This document shows positions 25,623-34,361 of a stretch of DNA of 64,000 nt, piece by piece. The notes under the pieces were generated by a model. The model saw only the letters and a program-made list of their open reading frames with translations, ran no database searches and was not told the origin of the DNA. The position numbers and the translations under genes are program-made. The stretch comes from Blastococcus sp. CT_GayMR19 (lineage in GTDB: Bacteria; Actinomycetota; Actinomycetes; Mycobacteriales; Geodermatophilaceae): NCBI RefSeq assembly GCF_004570385.1, contig NZ_SPQL01000004.1, positions 1 to 64,000 of the forward strand. The letters are read 5' to 3'. Within the stretch, counting starts at the first letter, position 1. Each line of letters begins with the position of its first letter.

Positions 25623-25674
25623 TCGACCCGGCCCCTCACGGAATGCTTGAAGACGCAACGAAGTTGGGCCGGGC

Positions 25675-26367
25675 ATGCAGGTAGAGGTCTGGTCCGACGT
25701 CGTGTGTCCGTGGTGCTACATCGGGAAGCGCCGGCTGGAGGCAGCGCTCGAGCGGTTCCCGCACCGCGACGAGGTCGAGGTCGTCTGGCGGTCGTTCCAG
25801 CTCGACCCGAGCGTCCCCGAGGGGACGACGCACCCGACCCTCCCCGCGCTCGCCGCCAAGTACGGCCGCAGCGAGGAGGAGATGCGGGGCATGCAGCAGC
25901 ACGTGGAGCGGGTCGCCGCCGACGAGGGCCTGGAGTACCGCCTGGCCGACAGCCTCAGCGGCAACACGCTGCTCGCCCACGAGCTGCTGCACCTGGCCGA
26001 CGAGCACGGGAAGCGCAACGAGCTCAAGGAGCGGCTGCTGCACGCCTACTTCGAGGAGGGGCGCCCGGTCTTCGACGTCGACTCGCTGGTCCCCTTCGCC
26101 GTCGAGGTGGGGCTGGACGAGGCCGAGGTGCGCGAGGCGCTCGCCGACCGCCGCTACCTGGCGGCCGTCCGTGCGGACGGCGCCACCGCGCAGGCGCTGG
26201 GCGCCACCGGGGTCCCGTTCTTCGTGGTCGACCGGAAGTACGGCGCCGCCGGCGCGCAGCCGGCCGACCTGCTGCTGCAGATCCTCGAGCGGGCCTGGGC
26301 CGACGCCCACCCGCTCGTGACGGTTCCGGCCGCCGAAGGCTGCGAGGACGGCAGCTGCGCCGTCTGA
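25675..26367 (+). CDS. FrnE-like DsbA-family oxidoreductase
   Basis: Thioredoxin-fold protein of 230 residues. The redox centre CPWC is at residues 12-15 in SDVVCPWCYIGKRR; the helical insertion covers about residues 60-150, and the cis-Pro loop is ATGVPFFVVD. A second Cys pair near the C-terminus, in GCEDGSCAV, is notable and could relay disulfides. The family includes FrnE from Deinococcus and actinomycete polyketide clusters. No signal peptide, so likely cytoplasmic. It ends one base from the convergent nitronate monooxygenase gene, leaving no room for a terminator. Confidence 0.9.
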   Translation: MQVEVWSDVVCPWCYIGKRRLEAALERFPHRDEVEVVWRSFQLDPSVPEGTTHPTLPALAAKYGRSEEEMRGMQQHVERVAADEGLEYRLADSLSGNTLLAHELLHLADEHGKRNELKERLLHAYFEEGRPVFDVDSLVPFAVEVGLDEAEVREALADRRYLAAVRADGATAQALGATGVPFFVVDRKYGAAGAQPADLLLQILERAWADAHPLVTVPAAEGCEDGSCAV

Positions 26368-26368
26368 A

Positions 26369-27331
26369 TCAGCTGAGCAGACGCGGAACGGCCCGCAGCG
26401 CCTTCTCCGCCTCCGCGTCGAGTTCGCGGATCACGTCGGTGGCCGAGCGCTCGCTCGTCACCAGGCCGACGGACTCCCCGGCGTAGAGGGGGGCGTTGTC
26501 CGGATCTCCGGTGCGCCGTCCCTCGACCACGAGGCGGCGCGCGTCCGCGTCGTCCTGCAGCTCGTCCTCCCGGCCGTGCCATGTGCGGCTGAAGTCGTTG
26601 ACCAGGGCCCGCCCCGGCCAGCGCTCCGGCCAGGCGATGCCCTCCGCGACGTCGAAGGCGCGGGTCAGGACGGTCTCGTCCCCGGTGGCCGCGCGGATCC
26701 GCTCGCGGGCGGCGGGCGAGTTGAGGCCCTCCACGCAGGACAGCAGCGGCGTCCCGACCCATACGGCGGCGGCGCCCGCGACGAGGGCCGCGGCCATCCC
26801 GCGCCCCGTCGCGATGCCGCCCGCCGCCACCACCGGGCGATCGGTCAGCGTGAGCACCTCCTGCAGCAGCGGGAGGGTGGCCCGCCGGCCGGTGTGCCCG
26901 CCGGCCTCGGTGCCCTGGGCCACCAGCATGTCGACGCCGGCGTCGAGGGCGCGGTGGGCGTCGGCGGTGGTGTTGACCTGCGTGCAGACGGCGATCCCGG
27001 CGTCGTGCAGCGGTCCCACGTAGGGCGCGGGATCGCCGAAGGAGACGGAGACCAGGCTGGGCTGCGCCGCGACCGTCGCCTCGAACAGGTCGGGCCTGGT
27101 CTCCAGGACCCAGATCATCAGCCCGACGCCGAACGGCACCTGCGCCTCCGCCGGGATCGCGCACTGCTCGGTCACGAACTCCGCACGGTGGGACCCGCTG
27201 ATCCCGATCATCCCCAGCCCACCGGCCAGCGAGACGGCACGCGCGAGCTCGCCGCCGGACACCCCCGCCATCGGGGCCCCGATGACCGGGGTCGTCAGGT
27301 CGAACCAGCGGGTCAGCGGGGTCTTGATCAC
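26369..27331 (-). CDS. Nitronate monooxygenase / 2-nitropropane dioxygenase family
   Basis: FMN-dependent TIM-barrel protein of 320 residues that would oxidise alkyl nitronates. Visible family segments are PVIGAPMAGVSGGELARAVS at the N-terminus, QGTEAGGHTGRR (phosphate-binding and catalytic-His region, with His in GGHTG), VVAAGGIATGRGMAAALVAG and the FMN loop GAAAVWVGTPLL. Start is GTG 27331 with AGGATGA-like bases upstream. It is convergent with the FrnE-like gene. Enoyl-ACP reductase II-like function is an alternative but less likely given length and partners. Confidence 0.9.
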   Translation of the reverse strand: MIKTPLTRWFDLTTPVIGAPMAGVSGGELARAVSLAGGLGMIGISGSHRAEFVTEQCAIPAEAQVPFGVGLMIWVLETRPDLFEATVAAQPSLVSVSFGDPAPYVGPLHDAGIAVCTQVNTTADAHRALDAGVDMLVAQGTEAGGHTGRRATLPLLQEVLTLTDRPVVAAGGIATGRGMAAALVAGAAAVWVGTPLLSCVEGLNSPAARERIRAATGDETVLTRAFDVAEGIAWPERWPGRALVNDFSRTWHGREDELQDDADARRLVVEGRRTGDPDNAPLYAGESVGLVTSERSATDVIRELDAEAEKALRAVPRLLS

Positions 27332-27513
27332 GCGGTCATCCTGCCGCCGACCTCGCCGTGCGGCTACTGCGTCGCCGGACCGCCCTGTTCGGTGCCGGAG
27401 AGCCGCCGGACGACGTGGGCATTCCCGTGACGGTGGGTCGGAAAACGAGCGGACCGGTCCGTCCCGGGGCGGTCACCCGGGCACCGCACGGGCCCGGGCG
27501 ACCCCTCCACCGG

Positions 27514-27786
27514 TCAGGTGGGCGGTGCGGCCTGGGTGAACGGCCCGCCGGTGTCGACGTCGGGCTCGTGCTCCGGGCCACCCGAGTCGGGGATGCCGCC
27601 CATGACCGGCAGCCCGCCGGCGTCGTCGGCCTCGGTCCCACCCGCCGCGAGTTCCTCCTCGCCGGTGGCCGCGGGGTCGTCCTCGGCGGAGGCGAGGTCG
27701 GCGCCCTGGCCGTAGGCGCCGGGATCGGCCTGCGCGGTACGGGGGTCGCCCCGCGGATCGGGGACGTCGGGATCGGTGACGGTCAT
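27514..27786 (-). CDS. Small acidic disordered protein, unknown function
   Basis: Predicted 90-residue protein starting at ATG 27786, rich in Asp, Glu, Gly, Pro and Ala and lacking hydrophobic segments. Third-codon positions are strongly G/C throughout, as for real genes in this DNA, and the frame stays open to a TGA. No domain is recognised. Charge and composition suggest an intrinsically disordered cytoplasmic protein. The ribosome site is weak and the upstream 72 bases are shared with the divergent ArsR gene and its operator. Confidence 0.55.
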   Translation of the reverse strand: MTVTDPDVPDPRGDPRTAQADPGAYGQGADLASAEDDPAATGEEELAAGGTEADDAGGLPVMGGIPDSGGPEHEPDVDTGGPFTQAAPPT

Positions 27787-27831
27787 CCGAGGCGCATGCC
27801 CCGGCGTCCCGGGTCCGAATGCCTGGCCAAC

Positions 27832-27851
27832 GCGTAACCGACGTGTTACGC
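27832..27851. promoter_or_regulatory. ArsR-type operator
   Basis: GCGTAAC and GTTACGC form a perfect 7-bp inverted repeat with a six-base spacer, ending seven bases before the GTG of the ArsR gene. It probably binds the ArsR-family dimer and autoregulates the operon, and could also touch the divergent small gene. Confidence 0.65.
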
Positions 27852-27858
27852 ATACGCC

Positions 27859-28188
27859 GTGGAGGCGCTGACCGCACTGGCGGATCCCACCCGCCGGGAG
27901 ATCGTGGCGCTGCTCGCGCACGGCGAGCGGGCCGCCGGTGAGCTGGCCGAGGGCTTCCCGGTGAGCCGTCCGGCGATCAGCCGGCACCTGCGCGTGCTCC
28001 GGGCGGCCGGGCTGGTCCGGGCGCGGGTCGACGGGAAGCGGCGGTTCTACACGCTTGACCCGGCGCCGTTGCGGGAGCTCGACGACTGGCTGGAGCCCTA
28101 CCGCGACCTGTGGGCGCAGCGGCTCGACGCACTGGACACCGAGATCGCCCGCGGCCGGCGGGAACGGACGACAGGAGACTCCCGATGA
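27859..28188 (+). CDS. ArsR-family transcriptional repressor
   Basis: Winged-helix regulator of 109 residues. It opens directly with ALADPTRREIVALLAHGERA, the first helix and turn of the family; the recognition helix is in SRPAISRHLRVLRAAGLV and the wing in DGKRRFYTL. It lacks the metal-binding Cys motif of classic ArsR, fitting the subgroup paired with SRPBCC proteins. GTG 27859 begins seven bases after its likely operator. The stop overlaps the SRPBCC start by four bases, so both are one operon. Confidence 0.9.
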   Translation: MEALTALADPTRREIVALLAHGERAAGELAEGFPVSRPAISRHLRVLRAAGLVRARVDGKRRFYTLDPAPLRELDDWLEPYRDLWAQRLDALDTEIARGRRERTTGDSR

Positions 28189-28694
28189 CAGAAGACCTCG
28201 AGACCCGGCGCGGCGTGGTGACCCGGGAGGACGACGGCCGGCAGCGGCTGGAGTTCCGGCGCTCGTGGCCCGACCCGATCGAGGACGTCTGGTCGGCGCT
28301 GACCGAGCCCGACCGCCTGGCCCGCTGGATCGGCAGGTACGACGGCGAACGGCGGGCGGGTGGCACCGGCACCTTCGCGATGACGCACGAGGGGGGCGAG
28401 CCTGCCGGTGAGCCGACCACGATCGTCGAGTGCGATCCGCCGCGCCGGCTGGTGATCGAGTGGGTGCAGCAGGACACGGACGCCTGGCGGATCGATCTCG
28501 ACCTGTGGGTGGAGGGCGGCCGCACGGTGCTGCGCTTCGTGCAGTTCTTCCCGGCCGGCGCCGACGTCGCCGACTTCGCGGGCGGCTGGCACTGGTATCT
28601 GGACAAGCTCGGCGCCGAGCTGAGCGGCCGGCCGCAGCCGACCGACTGGGACTCGTTCTGGGCCGAGGTGGGCCCCGGCTACCGCCCCGCCTGA
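28185..28694 (+). CDS. SRPBCC (AHSA1-like) domain protein
   Basis: START-fold protein of 169 residues whose core shows the AHSA1-type pattern FRRSWPDPIEDVWSALTEPD, RLARWIGRYDG, and a C-terminal helix ADFAGGWHWYLDKLGAEL. Such proteins bind hydrophobic ligands or act with Hsp90; paired with ArsR regulators they are common but of unknown ligand. GGAGACTCCCG precedes the ATG, which overlaps the ArsR stop (ATGA). The last 16 bases overlap the 3' end of the convergent membrane gene. Confidence 0.88.
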   Translation: MTEDLETRRGVVTREDDGRQRLEFRRSWPDPIEDVWSALTEPDRLARWIGRYDGERRAGGTGTFAMTHEGGEPAGEPTTIVECDPPRRLVIEWVQQDTDAWRIDLDLWVEGGRTVLRFVQFFPAGADVADFAGGWHWYLDKLGAELSGRPQPTDWDSFWAEVGPGYRPA

Positions 28695-29098
28695 GCGCGG
28701 TGCCCGAGCACGGCCATCCCGGCGGCCAGGGCGATGCTCGCGGCGAGCACCGGCGTCTCGACGGGGTCCCATCCGCCCGGCCGCAGGTGCTGTCGGAAGA
28801 ACCGTTCGGAGAGGTAGCCGGGAACGTTGACGGTGCCGAGGAGGCCGAGCACCCGCCGGGCGAGATCGTCCGGCCCGGCGGCGAGGCGCCGCACCGCCCA
28901 CAGCTGGGTGATCAGCATCGTGACCGGGGCGCTGTACGCCGTGCCGTTCCACACCGCGTCGCGCCCGATGTGCTCGGGGGAGCCGCGCATGAACCCGACG
29001 TCGAAGTACCGCTTGCGACCGACGGCGACCGCCAGGCCGGCCAGCTGAGCGCCCAGCTGGGCCGTCGAGGTCGCGACGAGCAGTCCCCGGCTCGACAT
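28679..29098 (-). CDS. Small membrane protein, paralogue A (DUF4267-like)
   Basis: Membrane protein of about 139 residues starting at ATG 29098; a GTG at 29152 is possible but the paralogue next door supports the shorter form. It shares ordered blocks with the 29157 gene: QLGAQLAGLAVAVGR, FMRGSPEHIGRD, GTAYSAPVTML, and HLRPGGWDPVETPV before a last hydrophobic helix. About three membrane helices are predicted. Function unknown. The tandem arrangement indicates a local duplication. Confidence 0.7.
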   Translation of the reverse strand: MSSRGLLVATSTAQLGAQLAGLAVAVGRKRYFDVGFMRGSPEHIGRDAVWNGTAYSAPVTMLITQLWAVRRLAAGPDDLARRVLGLLGTVNVPGYLSERFFRQHLRPGGWDPVETPVLAASIALAAGMAVLGHRAQAGR

Positions 29099-29156
29099 GC
29101 CGAGCACGCCAGGCCGCGGGAAGGCCCGTTCGGGGCCCTCGTGCGCGCTCACTCGC

Positions 29157-29567
29157 TCAGCCGGCGCGGCGACTCAGGAGCGCCATCGCGATCACCCCGC
29201 CCCACCCGACGACGACGATCGGCGTCTCGATCGGGTCGAATCCGCCCGGGCGGATCCGCGCCCGGCTCGACCGCTCGCACAGATAGCCCGACATCAGCCC
29301 GGTGCCCAGCCACCGGAGCACCCAGCGGGCGCGCTCGTCGGGCGCGCGGAGCAGCCGGGCGGTGGCCCAGAGCTGGGGCGCGAGCAGGTAGGGCGGGGCG
29401 CTGTAGGCCGTGCCGAACCAGAGCCAGTCACGGGTGATGTGCTCGGGGCTGCCCGTCATGAACGGCACGTCGAAGTGGCGCCCCCGGCGCACGGCGACGA
29501 CGTGCCCGGCCAGCTGGGCGGCGAGCTGAGCCGCGGAGACGGCAGCGAGCGCCGATCGATTCGCCAT
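29157..29567 (-). CDS. Small membrane protein, paralogue B (DUF4267-like)
   Basis: 136-residue relative of the adjacent downstream gene: QLAAQLAGHVVAVRRG, FMTGSPEHITRD, GTAYSAPPYLL and RIRPGGFDPIETPI align in order, followed by a hydrophobic helix. ATG 29567 has TACCGT at 29576-29581 (minus strand) eight bases upstream, so it is probably leaderless. Conserved GSPEH and GTAYSAP motifs may form a ligand site. Both copies are intact, which suggests each is under selection; no neighbour reveals a role. Confidence 0.72.
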   Translation of the reverse strand: MANRSALAAVSAAQLAAQLAGHVVAVRRGRHFDVPFMTGSPEHITRDWLWFGTAYSAPPYLLAPQLWATARLLRAPDERARWVLRWLGTGLMSGYLCERSSRARIRPGGFDPIETPIVVVGWGGVIAMALLSRRAG

Positions 29568-29669
29568 GGCGCCGCACGGTAGAGCTCCCGGGCCGCTACC
29601 GGAGCCCTTCCCGCGCCCCAGGAGAGCTGCCGAACTCCGGGAGTGCGGACGACGACCGGGGAGCGCGGG

Positions 29670-30830
29670 TCAGGAGGGCAGCCCGACCTGCACGGGGTCG
29701 GGGCCGGTCCACGGGCCGAGCGTGCCGAGCAGCTGCGAGCGCGAGGCCAGCCGTGGCCCCGCCTGCACCGGGTAGACGTCGTATCCGTCGGTCAGCTCGC
29801 GGTGGGCGTGGAGGGCGAAGTTCGGGTCGTCCTGCGCCTCCCGGGCGATGGCCACCAGGTCGGCCGAGCCGGAGCTCACGATCGCCTCGGCCTGGCGGGC
29901 GTCGACGATCAGGCCGACGGCGACCGTGGCGATCTCCGCCTCGGCGCGCACCTTCGCCGCGAAGGGCACCTGGTAGCCGTAGCCGATCGGGTGTTCCCAG
30001 CCACCGCCCAGCCCACCGCCGGAGGTGTCGACGGCGTCGACGCCACGCGCCTTGAGCTCCCGTGCGAAGGCCACGGTGTCCTCGACCGTCAGGCCGTCCC
30101 GCGAGCCGTCGACGGAGGAGACGCGGACGAACAGCGGCTTGTCGGCCGGCCAGGCGGCGCGGACGGCGTCGACGATCTCGAGCGGGAAGCGCATCCGGTT
30201 CTCGAGCGAACCGCCGTACCCGTCGTCCCGGCGGTTCGACAGCGGGGAGAGGAACTGGTGCAGCAGGTAGCCGTGCGCCGCGTGGATCTCGACGACGTCG
30301 AAACCGGCGGCCAGGGACCGCGCCGTGGCAGCGACGAACGCGTCCCGGATCCCGGCCAGCTCGTCCGCCGTAACCGCGGACGGCGTCGAGTAGCCCGGCC
30401 CGGCCGGGACGGCGCTGGCCGACACCGTCGGCCACGGCTCCTCGCCCGGCCGGGACTTCCCGGGCCGCACCGAACCGCTGCCCTCCCAGGGGCGCAGGCT
30501 GCTGGCCTTGGCGCCGGCATGGGCCAGCTGGATCCCGGCGGCGGACCCGTGCGCGTGCAGGAAGTCGGCCACCCGCGCGAGGCCGGGGACGTGCTCGTCG
30601 GACCACAGCCCGACGTCGCCGTGACTGATCCGCCCCTCGGGGGTCACGGCGGTCGCCTCCACCAGGACGAGGCCGAACCCGCCCAGCGCGAACCGTCCCA
30701 GGTGCACCAGGTGGTAGTCGCCGACGAGGCCGTCGCTCACCGAGTACTGGCACATGGGGGCCACCACCAGGCGGTTGGGCAGCGTCAGGCCGCGGAGGGT
30801 CAGGGGCGCGAAGAGGGCGGGGGTGCTCAC
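29670..30830 (-). CDS. Old Yellow Enzyme family NADH:flavin oxidoreductase
   Basis: FMN-binding ene-reductase of about 386 residues, close to the YqjM type. Motifs seen are VVAPMCQYSVSDG near the start with the Cys typical of the thermophilic-like class, VEATAVTPEGRI, IQLAHAGAKAS, FDVVEIHAAHGYLLHQFLSP and the FMN phosphate loop in ADLVAIAREAQ. It reduces activated double bonds with NAD(P)H; natural substrate unknown. GTG 30830 gives the expected start, but the ribosome site is poor. It is divergent from pckG with a 206-base regulatory gap. Confidence 0.9.
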   Translation of the reverse strand: MSTPALFAPLTLRGLTLPNRLVVAPMCQYSVSDGLVGDYHLVHLGRFALGGFGLVLVEATAVTPEGRISHGDVGLWSDEHVPGLARVADFLHAHGSAAGIQLAHAGAKASSLRPWEGSGSVRPGKSRPGEEPWPTVSASAVPAGPGYSTPSAVTADELAGIRDAFVAATARSLAAGFDVVEIHAAHGYLLHQFLSPLSNRRDDGYGGSLENRMRFPLEIVDAVRAAWPADKPLFVRVSSVDGSRDGLTVEDTVAFARELKARGVDAVDTSGGGLGGGWEHPIGYGYQVPFAAKVRAEAEIATVAVGLIVDARQAEAIVSSGSADLVAIAREAQDDPNFALHAHRELTDGYDVYPVQAGPRLASRSQLLGTLGPWTGPDPVQVGLPS

Positions 30831-30887
30831 GGGAGGGTGCCAACGCCGGTCCCCGTCTCCCTCTTCCGGGGTGAAAGCAGACGTCCT

Positions 30888-30900
30888 AGACGTAACGTCT
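30888..30900. promoter_or_regulatory. Inverted repeat upstream of the pckG promoter
   Basis: AGACGT-A-ACGTCT is a perfect inverted repeat, preceded by a further direct AGACGT at 30879-30884. It lies seven bases upstream of the likely pckG -35 hexamer, a position typical of operators. Regulator unknown. Confidence 0.5.
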
Positions 30901-30907
30901 CTCACGA

Positions 30908-30935
30908 TTACAGGACTGTGAACACTCGCTACGCT
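30908..30935 (+). promoter_or_regulatory. Probable pckG promoter
   Basis: TTACAG (30908-30913) and TACGCT (30930-30935) are spaced by 16 bases and give a start near 30942, leaving a leader of about 95 bases before the GTG at 31037. Confidence 0.5.
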
Positions 30936-31036
30936 TACCCGACCCGGACGTCGTGCGCACCGCGGCGACGTCCTGAACGAACAGCACTTCTGCCGGCGCA
31001 CGACCCAGCCCCGGCTACCCACAGGATGGAGACGCC

Positions 31037-32851
31037 GTGACTTCCGTGGCCACCCCCGGTCTCGACAACGCCCCCACTACCCACGCCCGCCTGCTGGCCT
31101 GGGTGCGTGAGATGGCCGAGCTGACGACACCCGACGAGGTGGTCTGGGTCGACGGCAGCGACGCGGAGTGGAACCGGCTCACCGAGAAGCTGGTCGCGGC
31201 GGGCACCTTCACCCGCCTGGAGAAGAAGGCCAACTCCTTCTGGTGCGCCTCCGACCCCCGCGACGTGGCGCGCGTCGAGGACCGCACCTACATCTGCTCG
31301 GTCGACGAGGCCGACGCCGGTCCGACCAACAACTGGATGGACCCGACCGAGATGAAGTCGGTCATGACCGAGCTGTACCGGGGGTGCATGCGCGGCCGGA
31401 CGATGTACGTCATCCCGTTCTGCATGGGCCCGGTCGAGGCCGAGAACCCCATGTTCGGCGTGGAGCTCACCGACTCCGAGTACGTCGTCGTCTCGATGCG
31501 GGTCATGGCCCGGATCGGCAGCCACATCCTCGAGGCGATGGGCGAGGACCGGCCGTTCGTGCCGGCCATGCACTCGGTCGGCGCCCCGCTCGACGAGGGC
31601 CAGCAGGACGTGCCCTGGCCCTGCAACGACACGAAGTACATCGTGCAGTTCCCCGAGGAGCGGACCATCTGGTCCTACGGCTCGGGCTACGGCGGCAACG
31701 CCCTGCTGGGCAAGAAGTGCTACTCCCTGCGGATCGCCTCGGTCATGGCCCGCGACGAGGGCTGGCTGGCCGAGCACATGCTCATCCTCAAGCTGATCAG
31801 CCCGCAGCAGAAGGTGTACTACGTCGCCGCCGCCTTCCCGTCGGCCTGCGGCAAGACGAACCTGGCCATGCTCGAGCCGACCATCCCGGGCTGGAAGGTC
31901 GAGACCCTCGGCGACGACATCGCCTGGATGCGCTTCGGCGAGGACGGCCGCCTCTACGCCCTCAACCCCGAGTACGGCCTGTTCGGCGTCGCCCCGGGCA
32001 CCGGGTGGGACACCAACCCGAACGCCATGCGCGCGATCGACAAGGGCAACTCGGTCTTCACCAACGTCGGGCTCACCGACGACGGCGACGTCTGGTGGGA
32101 GGGCATGACCGAGGAGCCCCCCGCCCACCTGATCGACTGGAAGGGCCGGGACTGGACGCCGGAGAGCGACGAGCCCTCCAGCCACGCGAACAGCCGGTTC
32201 TGCACGCCGATCACCCAGTGCCCCATCCTCGCGCCGGAGTACGACGACCCGAAGGGCGTGCCGATCTCGGCGATCCTCTTCGGCGGCCGCCGCAAGACCA
32301 CGATCCCGCTGGTCAGCGAGGCCCGGGACTGGAACCACGGCGTGTTCATGGGCGCGACGCTCTCCTCGGAGACCACCGCCGCGGCCACCGGTGCGGTCGG
32401 CGTCGTCCGCCGCGACCCCTTCGCCATGCTGCCGTTCATCGGCTACAACGCCGGCGACTACGTCTCCCACTGGGTGAACACCGGCAAGCAGCACGACTCC
32501 ACCAAGCTGCCCCGGATCTTCTACGTGAACTGGTTCCGCCGGGACGAGGACGGCGGCTTCCTGTGGCCGGGCTTCGGTGAGAACAGCCGCGTGCTCAAGT
32601 GGGTCGTCGAGCGCCTCGAGGGCACCGCGGCCGCCGTCGAGACCCCGGTCGGCCACGTGCCGACCGTGGACTCGCTCGACGTGTCCGGCCTGGACATGAC
32701 GCGGGAGCAGGTCGAGCAGGCCCTCGCGGTCAAGCCCGAGGAGTGGCGCGAGGAGATCCCGCAGATCACCGAATGGTTCGAGAAGTTCGGCGACAAGCTC
32801 CCCAGCACGATGTGGGACGAGTTGGAGATCCTGAAGAGCCGGCTCCACTGA
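31037..32851 (+). CDS. pckG: Phosphoenolpyruvate carboxykinase (GTP)
   Basis: 604-residue GTP-type PEPCK that converts oxaloacetate to PEP in gluconeogenesis. The P-loop/kinase-1 motif is [14 protein letters not shown] with active-site Cys271; metal and substrate sites are in [12 protein letters not shown] and [29 protein letters not shown] and the omega-loop-like [13 protein letters not shown] are also present. GTG 31037 has GGATGGAG upstream. A strong hairpin follows the stop. An upstream inverted repeat suggests transcriptional control by carbon source. Confidence 0.97.
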   Translation: MTSVATPGLDNAPTTHARLLAWVREMAELTTPDEVVWVDGSDAEWNRLTEKLVAAGTFTRLEKKANSFWCASDPRDVARVEDRTYICSVDEADAGPTNNWMDPTEMKSVMTELYRGCMRGRTMYVIPFCMGPVEAENPMFGVELTDSEYVVVSMRVMARIGSHILEAMGEDRPFVPAMHSVGAPLDEGQQDVPWPCNDTKYIVQFPEERTIWSYGSGYGGNALLGKKCYSLRIASVMARDEGWLAEHMLILKLISPQQKVYYVAAAFPSACGKTNLAMLEPTIPGWKVETLGDDIAWMRFGEDGRLYALNPEYGLFGVAPGTGWDTNPNAMRAIDKGNSVFTNVGLTDDGDVWWEGMTEEPPAHLIDWKGRDWTPESDEPSSHANSRFCTPITQCPILAPEYDDPKGVPISAILFGGRRKTTIPLVSEARDWNHGVFMGATLSSETTAAATGAVGVVRRDPFAMLPFIGYNAGDYVSHWVNTGKQHDSTKLPRIFYVNWFRRDEDGGFLWPGFGENSRVLKWVVERLEGTAAAVETPVGHVPTVDSLDVSGLDMTREQVEQALAVKPEEWREEIPQITEWFEKFGDKLPSTMWDELEILKSRLH

Positions 32852-32866
32852 CCCGGCGCTGAACGC

Positions 32867-32901
32867 CCGAGGCCCAGAGCCGATCCGGTTCTGGGCCTCG
32901 G
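32867..32901 (+). terminator. Terminator hairpin of pckG
   Basis: A perfect 12-bp stem pairs CCGAGGCCCAGA with TCTGGGCCTCGG across an 11-base loop, 16 bases after the pckG stop. No T-run follows, as is common in this GC-rich group. Confidence 0.75.
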
Positions 32902-32998
32902 CCGTCCCGGGGCCGCCCGGCCCTTCCCAGGCCGACGGGGTCCCGGGTCGGTAGCGTGACGGGCGCCCCACTTCGTCGGACGTCAGGCTTCCCCGCCC

Positions 32999-34213
32999 GT
33001 GGCCAATCCCTACCTCCAGGTGCTGCGGACCCCGCACGCCCTGCCGATGGTGCTGGCCGCGTTCATCGGGCGGCTGCCGTTGTCGATGGTCGGTCTCGGG
33101 TGCGTGCTCCTGGTCGCGGCCGAGACGGGGTCCTACGGGCTCGGCGGCGCCGTCGCCGCCGTCGGTGCGGTCACCACGGCCCTGGCCGGGCCGGTGCTCG
33201 GCCGCCTCGCCGACACCCACGGGCAGCGCCGGGTGCTGCTGCCCGTGCTCGCCGTGTTCGTGCCGTCCGGGGTGACGTTCCTCTTCGCGGTCCGCCAGGA
33301 CTGGCACCTGTCGATCGTCTTCCTCTCGGCGGGGCTGGCGGGCGCCTGCATCCCGCCGGTCTCCTCGATGATCCGGGTGCGCTGGACCCATCTGCTGCGC
33401 GGCAGCCACCGCCTGCCCACTGCGCTGGCGATGGAGTCGGTGGTCGACGAGTTCGTGTTCATCGTCGGGCCCGTCCTGGTCACCTTCCTGTCCACGACCG
33501 GCCACGCGACCAGCGGCGTCGTCACCGCCTTCGCCCTGGCCGCGGTGGGCAGCCTGCTCTTCGCCGCCCAGGCCCGCACCGAGCCGCCCCCGGCTCCGCA
33601 CGAGCACCGCAACGGGCCGTCCGCGATGCGGGTCCGCGGGCTGCGGGTGCTGTTCGTGGTGGGCGCCGCCGTGGGCACCATCCTCGGCGCGCTGGAGATC
33701 GCCCTGGTCGCCTTCGCCGACGAGGTGGGGGTCAAGCCGATGGCCGGCGTGCTGATCGCCGGGCTGGCGCTCGGCTCGATGGCCAGCGGCATCGGCTGGG
33801 GCGCCGTCCACTGGCGGCTCCCGCTGCGGCACCGGCTGACCGCGGTCCTGGTGCTCATGACCCTGCTGAGCCTCCCGCTGCTGGTGGTGCGCGACGTCTG
33901 GCTGATGGTCCCGTTCGTCGTGATCGCGGGCGTGGCCGTGTCGCCGGCCCTCATCAGCTCGTTCACCCTCGCGGAGGTGCTCGTGCCCCGGGCGTCGGTC
34001 ACGGAGGCGTTCACCTGGATCGGCACCGCCCTGGGGCTGGGCGTGGCGGTCGGCTCCTCCGTCGCGGGCAAGCTGGTCGACGTGGCCGGCGCGAACACGT
34101 CCTTCGTCGTGGCCACGGTGGCCGCGGCGGTGGCGGCGGTCGTCGTCGCCGTGTGCAACCGGATGCTGCGCGTGCCGGCCGAGCACGCGGTCATCCCCGC
34201 CCTCGCCCGCTGA
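32999..34213 (+). CDS. MFS transporter
   Basis: Membrane protein of 404 residues with about twelve helices. Motif A-like GRLADTHGQRRVLLP lies between helices 2 and 3; the N-half also has SSMIRVRWTHLL, a pattern seen in actinobacterial YfkF/efflux-type MFS proteins. A second loop RVRGLRVLFVVG starts the C-half. Substrate unknown. TAGCGT at 32952-32957 may be its -10 box, giving a short leader; the GTG at 32999 lacks a strong ribosome site. It stands alone between pckG and the TctC gene. Confidence 0.85.
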   Translation: MANPYLQVLRTPHALPMVLAAFIGRLPLSMVGLGCVLLVAAETGSYGLGGAVAAVGAVTTALAGPVLGRLADTHGQRRVLLPVLAVFVPSGVTFLFAVRQDWHLSIVFLSAGLAGACIPPVSSMIRVRWTHLLRGSHRLPTALAMESVVDEFVFIVGPVLVTFLSTTGHATSGVVTAFALAAVGSLLFAAQARTEPPPAPHEHRNGPSAMRVRGLRVLFVVGAAVGTILGALEIALVAFADEVGVKPMAGVLIAGLALGSMASGIGWGAVHWRLPLRHRLTAVLVLMTLLSLPLLVVRDVWLMVPFVVIAGVAVSPALISSFTLAEVLVPRASVTEAFTWIGTALGLGVAVGSSVAGKLVDVAGANTSFVVATVAAAVAAVVVAVCNRMLRVPAEHAVIPALAR

Positions 34214-34250
34214 GCCGGCCCCCGGTGTCCGCACGCTCCGCGCAGCTCGC

Positions 34251-34295
34251 AATTCCCGACAGAGGGAATCTGATGGTCTAATGGTCGGGCCATTA
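34251..34295. promoter_or_regulatory. Two inverted repeats upstream of the TctC gene
   Basis: ATTCCC (34252-34257) pairs with GGGAAT (34264-34269), and TAATGG (34279-34284) with CCATTA (34290-34295). The stretch is unusually AT-rich and ends 66 bases before the GTG, so it likely holds a promoter and operators, possibly for a GntR- or response-type regulator not encoded nearby. Confidence 0.55.
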
Positions 34296-34361
34296 CGCCG
34301 CAGGGGGGCGTCGTGGTGTGAACCCCGCGGCGGCGACGCCGGGGGAGGAGAGGAGCCCGCC

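Noticed and set aside
25479-25684. Protein-coding frame across structured element copy 1
   Set aside because: The two copies do not share one conserved reading frame product, and changes follow base pairing rather than codons.
27332-27513. Gene in the gap after the nitronate monooxygenase promoter
   Set aside because: No frame with a convincing start, ribosome site or codon pattern; nothing else recognised.
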